A DNA stretch of 64,000 nucleotides from Apoderus coryli (lineage: Eukaryota; Arthropoda; Insecta; Coleoptera; Attelabidae): positions 3,298,342-3,362,341 of the forward strand of contig OU452216.1 of NCBI GenBank assembly GCA_911728435.2, given 5' to 3'. A program made the position numbers and the translations under genes. The notes beneath the pieces were generated by a model, which searched no databases, was not told the origin of the DNA, and worked only from the letters and a program-made list of their open reading frames with translations. Position 1 is the first letter of the stretch. Each line of letters begins with the position of its first letter. Below are positions 55,700-64,000 of the stretch, piece by piece.

Positions 55700-56340
55700 A
55701 AATACAAACAAAAACAGTCTACGATGTCTCCATAATAGTTGTAAATTCATGAAGGCTATAGATCGGGTTAGAATTAAGGAGAGCCTTTAGTTTAGTTTTA
55801 AATTTACCCTCTGTCCGACAAACTCTTATGTCTTCTGGAAGAAGATTATAAAAATATCGCCCAGAGTAATGCGGTGATTTCTTATAAAACTCATGATTGG
55901 GTCTGGGCAGATACAGGCGATCTCGTCCTCGTGTAAAATGTTGATGATTAATGCCACAAGTAGGCGTGATGTTTCTGTTTTTGAATGTGTAACACAGTAG
56001 TTTGTACAAATATATTGAAGTGACTGTAAGCAACTTATGTTTTTTAAATGTATCTCTACATGTTCCTAGAAACGGGATATTAAAGATGCATCTCACCACT
56101 CGCTTCTGCAGCACAAAGACCCTGTCAATTTCAACACTTCTACCCCAAATCACAATATTGTATGCAATCACTGAATAGATTAAAGCATAATAAACAGAAA
56201 TAAGAGATGGGGTATCCATGAATCCTCTTAAAGATCGAAGTAAGTATAGATTCGTATTCAGTTTACTGCAAACGGCGTCGATATGCGTTACCCAGTCCAG
56301 TCTGTCATCCACAAGCCGACCTTGATAATGGCAAAAGAAC
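55700..56340 (-). pseudogene. Non-LTR retrotransposon C-terminal region (CR1/L2 group)
   Basis: Minus strand: GRLVDDRLDWVTHIDAVCSK (from about 56330), VYYALIYSVIAYNIVIWGRS, VFVLQKRVVRCIFNIPFLGT, FTRGRDRLYLPRPNHEFYKK, ending IYSLHEFTTIMETS at 55719. Co-linear with 22420-23023 on the plus strand. 5'-truncated after the RT; the first 24 codons of the open frame (56396-56325) are not part of it. Confidence 0.85.
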
Positions 56341-56399
56341 ATGATTGAATTTAATTTCGATATTTGATGATTTATATCTATTGAAGGGTAGTGCATTTA

Positions 56400-58507
56400 T
56401 TAATTTTTAGGCAATAAAATTACATTGGAAGATGTACAAGAACTATCTCATGAAAATATTAGAGTTGTTTCCGAATTCGGTTTCTTAAATCGTTAAAAAC
56501 ACATACACGAAAAAGCTCATCCACAATATGCCTGTTTTGGTAACTTATTTTGAACTTGGATGTTATATTGACTACAAACTTATTCTAATAATTTCTATCT
56601 ATAGATAAATGATAATTATGAACTTCTTTTCCCATCAACCACTGAAAATAGACAGGTAGTCTTTGCGGAGTGAATGGTTTTGAATAATTTGATTTAAAAA
56701 AAAAAGGATGTATCTTTGGTAACTTGGGTAGTATGATTGTAATAATTAAAACACTGTTTAACGGTATGTACAAAACTGAATATTTATTAAACGGAAAAAG
56801 AGTGTGTTTGAGAATTTGGTTGTTAAAATCTGGAGAGAAAGTTTTGGCACGAGAGAGATGTTGACGGTTTTGATGTTGAAGACTGACTGGGGTAAAATTA
56901 TAGAAAAAGCATCTCTGTTAAGAAAGTACCACATCTGCTCGGTACGTGGTGTTAACAATAACCACTGCTTTTTCTAGGTACGGAATAGGGATTTCTTTTG
57001 TTCCCGAAAATGAAAAACAGTAAAAAGAAAGCAGAAATATTTGTGCCAGATGTTTCGACATTTGGTGAAATTTAGAAAATATTATTTACAACTACTATAC
57101 TAAATTTTTACACAGAAATAACTAAATTTAAAAATACATATATACAGTGTGGCACAATAGAAAGGTTGCCACAGTATCTACAGAATAAAATACAATATAT
57201 ACAGTGTGGCGCAAGAATAATGGTCGCCACATATCTAATATCATTTAACTTTTGCTTTTTTTTTTTGTTAGTTTGTATGAAACTATGGTCAGAGAATTTG
57301 TTAATTTTTTTACTTTTATGAAAATATATTGTTTTTTTCTGTCAAACTGCAGTTATTATTGATTTTATTGCACAGCGAACACAAGTTCTACCTTTTCAAT
57401 TACCACTTGTACTATTGGCAAATATACTTTGCATTTGGCTCAGAATTTGCTTATATAGTATACAATGAGTTGATATATTAGTACAATTACAAATCCAATA
57501 AAACCCGTTAACAGTTTGTAGTCTGTTGAAACAAATTTCTTTTGAATTCAACTACAAGAGACATCCAAAAAAAACTTTGTGTCGTTTTGGTAAAAGAATG
57601 TGTTAGTTCAAGGAAAAAATAGTACTTTTGATTCAATGTTAAAACATACCGTTGATTCAATGAAATGTTGTATTTAAACCATTCATTGAAACTCAATAAC
57701 ACCTTGTAATTGAGTAAATAATACAATACTATTAGTTAGTTACCAAATATAGGCTTATACTTGAATGAAACCTTGTTGTATTCGAGGAATACTGAATGTA
57801 ATATGTCATTGAATCAAAGGGTGTATTTTTGGCAAAACTACAAACTTTTCTCTGTGTACGGACTTATTGAATGACCTAATCTTTCCTACGATAATGATAC
57901 GAGTAGGAAATCGTCATTTCATGTGAGTTTCACACTTCATTTGAGGGATTATTTTCTATTATTTTGCTATGGTTCACCACACATAAAAAACCGTAAATGT
58001 CAAAATATTATAGTAACAATTTTTCATTACGTTTAATGACAAATGCAGGGCTACCTAATTAAAATATAGCAAAATAATCAATTTTTTTGTACAAACTTGC
58101 TTTTTATTTTCTTCCTTACAGTTTTGTATTTCAGAATATTTGATAATATACAAGGTGTGCACTTTGAGAAAATTGACTATTGCCTATTTTTAGTAGCAGA
58201 CTATACTACAGTAAATTGCGACCACCCTGTAACCAAGTGCGTCAGTCTCTCAAGATAGTTGATATTCTTAAGATGTTATTGAACTACTTTCCGAAATTCA
58301 AGATTCTGTCGATTCAACTGACAAAATGACGAATATTTTCTGGAGACCTGTTGACTGTTTATTTATTCAAAAACAGTTGAAGATAGCTACAGGGAAGTGT
58401 TGAAATAAAATACTCCAAAATTGATGGGTAATCTTTTGATTATAATTATAATAATAATAACATATAGGGTGGTCCATTTTTTTTAAGAAATAATATACAA
58501 AACTCTA
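56400..58507. other. Unassigned sequence with mariner-like terminal strings
   Basis: 57146-57235 contains two direct copies of TATATACAGTGTGGC, and 58230 has CCACCCTGTAAC, strings like mariner ends. A minus-strand stretch at 56958-56758 is open but not recognised. No gene identified. Confidence 0.35.
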
Positions 58508-58511
58508 CTAC

Positions 58512-59196
58512 CTTTCATAATCCACAGTATTTCCTTTTTGCAAATTCCAACCATCATCATTCCACTTGCTCCCAGTATTATTACTATCTTCAATAGTAAT
58601 ATGACAAGTGGACATCTTCACCTCCTCCCCACTATCACTCACACTCAACCAATCGTTCGTATGTATATTGTTTCTGTCACAACTTCTAACATCTTCCTCG
58701 TATATATCTACTGAGGGTTTCCTTTGCCTTTTTCGTATCTTATCCTGATCCTGTAACTCGTTGATCAACAACTCATGATTCATCTGATCATTAAATTTCA
58801 CTTTCCGCTCACTTGTTGATGAATTACTCTTCGTGTCTGAGACGTAACTGTCACTATCACTGATAACAATTACCGTGGTCGGTACCGCTTTGTCTAGTAC
58901 AGTATCATCTTCGATTTTATTGTTGATAACGATTTTGTTCTCGGATGAGCTTCTCGAGCTTTCACTTGGTGTTTTTTCGCTGTCGACATTATTCAAACTC
59001 ACTTCCAATACCGATGCAAACATTTCATCTATCAACGTGTTGACATGGTTTCTGTCATTCAACATTTTATCCCATTTTTTGTCTAGACTGTTAGTTTTGC
59101 TACTTGTTGAGCTGCTACCGCAACTTTCAGATGTCAGATCAGTGGGTAATGGTTGTTTTTCTAACGTACTTTCTCTGCTGGTCGATAGATGGTTTC
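58512..59196 (-). CDS. Internal exon of an unrecognised serine/acid-rich host protein with a SIM-like motif
   Basis: The acceptor TTACTTGCATTGCAG ends at 59197 and the donor AAAG|GTAGTAG follows 58512; the 685-nt exon is open throughout (about 228 residues). It begins GNHLSTSRESTLEKQPLP and ends KGNTVDYER. Seen: a serine run (SCGSSSTSSKTNS), a helical stretch (NTLIDEMFASVLEVSLNNV), VPTTVIVISDSDSY, a basic KIRKRQRKPS that could be a nuclear localisation signal, and an acidic SVSDSGEE. VIVISDSDS has the form of a SUMO-interacting motif with flanking phosphorylatable serines. Codon structure is clean, unlike the transposon debris around it. I do not recognise the family; a nuclear protein is inference. 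Confidence 0.6.
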
Positions 59197-59860
59197 CTGC
59201 AATGCAAGTAATATAATACAATAAGTTATATAAATCATGTCTCTAAGAATATCTTGTAGGAATAAAACATAGCCAAGAGATTATTTATTATATTGGAAAT
59301 TAGTGAAAATTATTATGTCAAATTTAATAACAATTTACATGGCATGGTTATTATAAATAGTGTCATTTTTTTTTCTTGAACAATTGAGATAGAAAGATAT
59401 TTTTATTGTATTAATGTGATGACTAAAGAAGGGCATTTATGCAAGTGCATATTTTTATGCATTTTAGTGTTTTTCTGCATATTTTTGTAAAAAGCTGCAT
59501 ATAGATAGATAGATAGTGTATTAGAATATTCGAAAATACAGTTTGTCAATATAAATATAATATTTGCAATAACACACAAATATAAATTATACAAAAATTT
59601 ACAGCGTGGCCCATTAGTGTGTGGGCGGAAGATATCTCAAGATCTCTAAGCGATAGACAAGAAAATCCTATACAAAACTTTTAGCCACTGAAGAGATGTA
59701 CAACTCTAAAATGTTTTCAATTATACAAGGTAGTTCACAAACGCGCAGAAAAGCAAACTTGTGTTGTATATTTTAACAAAAATGAATGGCGCTCCAAAAG
59801 ACAAGAACAATGACATAAGGCTTGATAAGCCTAGGTCTAGTAGTTTTTAAAATATTTATT
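59197..59860. other. Probable intron or flank of the preceding exon
   Basis: AT-rich; ACAGCGTGGCCCATTAGTGT at 59603 resembles a mariner-like terminus. No gene seen. Confidence 0.35.
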
Positions 59861-59985
59861 TTAAAGAAGTAGTCCATATCGAACTGGAGTTGAATAATTA
59901 AATATTCTTGAAATAAAAGTCGACCTCCACACAATAACTTATTAATAAATTTTTCCAACAAGTTACATTTGTCGATAGTTACCAC
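59861..59985 (+). mobile_element. Truncated terminal repeat of the foldback A PLE family
   Basis: Matches 15987-16110: AAAGAAGTAGTCCATATCGA, AATAATTAAATATTCTTGAA, AAAGTCGACCTCCACACAAT, TTACATTTGTC. Ends before the hammerhead. Confidence 0.8.
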
Positions 59986-60110
59986 ATGCTGTGTGAGAGT
60001 GCAATCCGTTAACAATAACTGACGAAAATTTAAAGTTTTTGATGATGTACAAACAGAAAATTATTATTAGGAAAACTTATATTGTGCACAATATGAGTGT
60101 TGATTTTAAT

Positions 60111-61124
60111 AGGGTGAAGTAAGGTATATTCGTGATATAGGTAAGTTCGTGATAGAATTATGAAAATTTCTAAGCACGCTACCTTTTGCTTTAGATGGAT
60201 GACATCTCGAATAGTACTAAGTGTATGTTCCTACGAGATGGTGCAATCTGTCGCGTTTCTATATCACGAATATTCCAGGCATTAGAAAACTTTGTTTACA
60301 TGTGGTGCTTATTACGTTGTGATTTTTGGCGGGTTTTGCAACTGGGAAGCGATTTACAGAAATAACAGGAATAATTGAAAGCTGAGATAATGAAATTTAC
60401 ATTAATCTATAGTATTTTAGATGAGGAATCTTCCTGTACACAATAATCAACAAATTTTTACTTAATTTTACCGTAATTGCTTATTCCGTGGAGCTTGTTT
60501 GTTACAATATTTTTCATGTGTTGAAGACATTAAAAATACAAGGGTTATTCAATGTTAAATATCTTTTTTTGTGTGCAGTAAAATTATTCCATATTTTTAG
60601 ATAATGTTATGTTTATAATAGACTACAATCCTAAACTAAAGCTAAAGTTATTGCACATTAGATTGTAAGAAAAAAAATGGGGCACAGTGGATACAATGTT
60701 ACTACTGTTTGGTACGATATCACTTAAATGTCAAGCATCTGACGAAGAAATTGTTTTAATGTGCAATCGATGCACTGGAAATACCAGTGGTGACTCAGAA
60801 TAAGATATTATGCGTTAATGATACAATGTAACTGTTAATAAAATCTTACCTACGAATTTTTAGCATTAATTGTAGTATCACGAATAAACCTACCCCATAT
60901 CACGAAATTACATATCCTAGTCACGAAATTACCTTTCCTTGACTAGGACAGTCATTTGAAAGTTTTTTTAAGTAATTTTCTAAGTTTCCGCTTAAAAAAA
61001 TATATAAATCTCAAGAATAACTATCGGGTGTTAGTGTCTCACAATTGTAGCAACAACGCATGCTATTTCCATTACTCTCCAACGAAAAAACGAAAATCAT
61101 CACGAATATACCTTACTTTACCCC
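60111..61124. mobile_element. Decayed DNA transposon with terminal inverted repeats of about 26 bp
   Basis: GGGTGAAGTAAGGTATATTCGTGAT at 60112 is inverted at about 61099-61124 (two mismatches). ATCACGAAT- or CACGAAATTACC-type words recur just inside both ends (60140, 60265, 60880-60940). At about 60690-60770, WIQCYYC and, in another frame, CQASDEEIVLMCNRC suggest a broken PHD-like finger, as found at the C-terminus of some pogo/jerky-type transposases; that reading is weak. Confidence 0.6.
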
Positions 61125-61281
61125 ATATGATATTTTTTAAGTCAATTAGAGTGGCTATATTGTATAATATAAAGTGATCATTTATTCGGTATTTTACATT
61201 GTTTGCAGATATTACGAAGTGATGAGAATATACTCTTTTTTTTTTAATATGAACATACACGAGCTATATCACAATATATAT

Positions 61282-61708
61282 CTTTATGGGGTCAGTGACC
61301 TCCCAGGCAGCCGATATAGGAACTGTTGTTCACTCGGCGTACTACCAACGAAAACTAGATCTCGCCAAACACATCCTTTTACATCTCTGTACCGTGTGGG
61401 GTATATACCTCATTATTTACGAGGGTTTGGCTGTCAACTACTGACCGATCACCACTGATGAGTCGTGGATCGACGAAACGGCCGTCTGGTGAAAGTATAG
61501 TGGTTGACAGACAAACTCTCGGAATATAAGTCTTGATTTGTTAAACAAGCCCATTCCAAATATAGGCAGTCCCGCTTAATATCGGCGCGTCTATGTGTTG
61601 GTAGTTGCTTTATGGGGTCAGTGACTTCTCAGGCAGCCGATATAGGAAATGTTGTTCACTCGGCGTACTACCAACGAAAACTAGATGTCGCCAAACACAT
61701 CCTTTTAC
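61282..61708 (+). repeat. Tandem repeat, 326-bp period, carrying a hammerhead
   Basis: 61282-61382 recurs at 61608-61708 with only a few differences (CTTTATGGGGTCAGTGAC, CAGGCAGCCGATATAGGAA, CACTCGGCGTACTACCAACG, CCAAACACATCCTTTTAC). Thus one full unit and a third of the next. The 225 bp between contain the ribozyme. Noticeably less AT-rich than the surroundings. No coding sequence. Resembles hammerhead-bearing satellites or retrozyme-like repeats. Confidence 0.85.
61450..61491 (+). ncRNA. Hammerhead ribozyme, canonical type I with minimal stem III
   Basis: Stem I CACCA (61450-61454) with TGGTG (61487-61491); core CTGATGA (61455-61461); stem II GTCG/CGAC (61462-61465, 61471-61474) with loop TGGAT; GAAA (61475-61478); stem III AC/GT closing GGCC; cleavage triplet GTC with scission expected after C61486. 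Every invariant residue is present and there is no extra base between core and stem II. Self-cleavage is predicted from the family's known structure, not shown. Confidence 0.9.
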
Positions 61709-61788
61709 AATAATATATATTTTGTACTGAAAGAATGAATATACGAGTATTATGAAATCGGAAATCAGCTACTCACCAAGTCTGAAAC

Positions 61789-62460
61789 TCAGTTCATCGA
61801 TAGCAGATACCTCTTAAAATCTTGCTTAAATCTGGACACAGGCATTTCTTTTAACGAATCGCTAATTCCGTTGTAGAGCGCATAAACCGTATAAGTAAAT
61901 GACTGCTGAAAAGTGGCTGTTCGATGAGGAGGTGGTGATATTCTGCCGCTAAACCTTAGGTTGAGCGAATGAACATATGTTAGTTTTAAATAATTTGTAG
62001 TTAAACGACGGAATCTGATAGATAAAAACACACGGCAATGACATACTGTGGTTTACAAAATGCGGCTTGCAATGGTCAAGTGGCCCAGCGCCAACCAGTA
62101 TTCTGACCGCCCTCTTTTGCAATCTGAAAATTCTCAGGGCGTACGAAGAACCACCCCAAAGCACGATGGCGTAAGTCAAGTGTGAATGGAAAACCCCAAA
62201 GTAAGCCGTTCTAAGGACATGAAAATTTAAGTAACACGCAAGCTGTCTAAACAAAAATAAAGCACTGGGCAGCTTGCGACTCAGGTGTTCGATGTGAGAG
62301 AACCAGTTAAGATTGTCATCCGAATAGACTCCAAGCACTTTGACAGTGTCACCACTGACAAATTAGAAGACAGCTTCAGAACATTGCACTTGTCCTCATT
62401 AAGCCTCAACCCGTTCGCACCAAACCATTTCTTGGCCTGCATTCAAGACCGAAATGCAGT
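61789..62460 (-). pseudogene. Non-LTR retrotransposon C-terminal region, frameshifted
   Basis: Minus strand: QAKKWFGANGLRLNEDKCNV and LKLSSNLSVVTLSKCL (62445-62345), a slip, GVYSDDNLNWFSHIEHLSRK, YAIVLWGGSSYALRIFRLQK, then another frame to RTATFQQSFTYTVYALYNGI and DFKRYLLSMN at 61789. Same group as 21480-23145. RT core missing. Confidence 0.82.
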
Positions 62461-62499
62461 AAAGTGTTGGCAACCCTAAAAACAAAACAAATCAACAGC

Positions 62500-62800
62500 T
62501 TACAGATTAGGGTTAGTAAAAATGGAGAACAACGTGTCTTCATTATTGAACAATATTTCAAAAGTAATGAAAGCTTGGCGGTCGCAGTTCGACAATTTCA
62601 TACAAAATATGGTCGGAATAGTGTTTTAACTTCGTCAACTGTAAAGAGATTAATTGAAAAATTCCGGGAGACAGGATCCGTTGGAGACGCCAAACACTCT
62701 GGTCGTCCAAAAACAAGCCGTACAAATATCAATATCGAGGCAGTGCGTGAGAATGTCGGTGACAATCCAGGAACCTCAATTCGGCGTCGTGGACATAAAT
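62500..62800 (+). pseudogene. N-terminal DNA-binding fragment of a mariner-type transposase
   Basis: Plus strand: VSKNGEQRVFIIEQYFKSNE, VRQFHTKYGRNSVLTSSTVK, IEKFRETGSVGDAKHSGRPK, AVRENVGDNPGTSIRRRG, ending abruptly at about 62800. The first helix-turn-helix and linker match the layout of the complete transposase at 46646-47719. No catalytic part follows. Confidence 0.8.
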
Positions 62801-62819
62801 GTACTTTATGATTCAATAA

Positions 62820-63604
62820 AAAAACTTATAATCAAAAGACTAAAAACTGTGTTTTCTATTCAATTCAAATCTTACGTTAATTTTGGGACCCCTTTATATA
62901 CAAACTTAACTACTAAACTATTAAAACATCATTAGCAGATTAGCAGACATTAGTAGATATAAAAATAAACGTTCATTATAAAATCATTAAAAATAAATAA
63001 TATTGTCATAATGAATCATCTTAATAATATAAATATCTTATATTTACCGACCGTTCCAAAAATATATGTAAAGTAATAAACATAAATTTTAACAACAATA
63101 TTTACTATGTCTAGATAAACATCAATATAAATAACGAAATAACGAAGTCCCAAAATTTTCTTAGACCTCCTCGAACTAGTTAAATATAGAGGTGACATGT
63201 GACATGAATATAGCTTAAATTAAGTAAAGAGAAATAAATTTTAACGTGATATAATGAGAGAACATAAACTTCTTCGAATACCAAATCGAAAAAAACTGCA
63301 AACATGTGTTGTAAGTTGTAAGGTCTATACAAAATACCCTGATAAAATTGAAGGGCCCAAAGAAGAAATAGCACGCCCAATTTGGGAAATATAGCAACCC
63401 TTACGGGATAATGTACTGCAAGATTTCGTCAAAAGACTGCGTTCCTAACAACTCAGTACATATCATGAATAAAACGTAAATCAATAAATCTGAATTCCTA
63501 TAGTGTACCTATAGTAGAGTTCAGGATAAATGGTTGTATTCCGATATTGCCCATCATAAAACCCGAGAATCCCTACCATAAATGTGCAAGGACCGATATG
63601 TATA
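62820..63604. other. Unassigned AT-rich sequence
   Basis: No gene or repeat recognised. Confidence 0.4.
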
Positions 63605-64000
63605 TTTTGTCCCTCGCCGAGGTACGAGGGTTGCTTTTTATATTTCGGGATTTGGCAGCCCTGTATATCGAACAAGGAGGGCTAAAATGAAAAATTAGAC
63701 CTCCATGTTCGATATACAGTATCGAACATGGAGGTCTAAAATGAAAAATTAAATATTAAAACTCATATTATTTTTGCTCAAGGAATCTGTGGTTAACGGA
63801 TTGACTTCCTTTTTCCGGACACCCTGTATATCATATATCATATATAATGCAAAATATAATTCAAAATATAATTCAAAAAGTTCGACCCTGTAGCACCTTT
63901 GCATCTTTTACCTGGTGATTTTCTAGACAATAGGATTAAACCAGATACTTTAATGCAGCTGATAAGCCAATACCATTTTTCGTGAACTGTACAATATTTA
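63605..64000. repeat. Mariner-like ends and a 41-bp palindrome
   Basis: TACGAGGGTTGCTTTTTATA (63625) and GACACCCTGTATA (63818) resemble mariner termini. 63697-63737 is a perfect palindrome with 17-bp arms (AGACCTCCATGTTCGAT) and a 7-base centre; the segment ATCGAAC-GGAGG-CTAAAATG is also directly repeated at 63667 and 63721. Confidence 0.6.

Overview
The window is a stretch of animal nuclear DNA, almost certainly from an insect; a beetle or similar genome is an inference from the element mix. It is AT-rich, has spliced exons with consensus splice sites, and is packed with decayed non-LTR retrotransposons, Penelope-like elements (PLEs), mariner-type DNA transposons with DD41D spacing and hAT remnants. 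There are no bacterial genes, operons or CRISPR arrays.

Layout. 1-7.7 kb is a three-level nest: a PLE pseudogene (minus strand) is split by an R1-like retrotransposon (plus), which is itself split by a DNA element carrying one intact 566-codon gene. 7.7-9.2 kb is an ACGT-rich tract with a long hairpin and a decayed hammerhead. 9.2-14.1 kb holds two truncated non-LTR elements, the second lying inside a copy of a dispersed repeat here called X. 15.2-17.6 kb is a hAT remnant split by a foldback PLE. 17.8-19.6 kb is a second X copy split by another foldback PLE; both foldbacks carry hammerhead ribozyme motifs in their inverted arms. 19.6-25 kb holds a perfect-TIR MITE and four non-LTR fragments. 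25.7-27.1 kb is a dead mariner. 27.9-30.6 kb is a PLE with a GIY-YIG domain, interrupted by an RTE-like element. 31.4-32.5 kb is another non-LTR fragment.

32.6-33.6 kb holds exons of a THAP-domain gene (plus). 33.8-37.2 kb has two mariners, the first with an open transposase. 38.2-38.7 kb is an internally deleted transposase. 39.84-41.22 kb is a six-unit tandem array of about 230 bp. 42.47-42.73 kb is a FAM89-like coding exon (minus), the best recognised host gene. 42.9-45.5 kb is a third X copy with two insertions. 46.2-48.3 kb is the most intact element: a mariner with nearly identical TIRs of about 350 bp. 48.4-57 kb is a further series of broken elements. 58.5-59.2 kb is one exon of an unrecognised serine-rich protein with a SUMO-interacting-like motif. 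60.1-61.1 kb is a decayed TIR element, and 61.28-61.71 kb is a tandem repeat carrying a canonical hammerhead ribozyme.

Host genes here are reduced to single exons in long introns or intergenic DNA, and most of the sequence records successive transposition. Several insertions can be ordered with certainty because the target duplications, or an empty copy of the same repeat, are present in the window.
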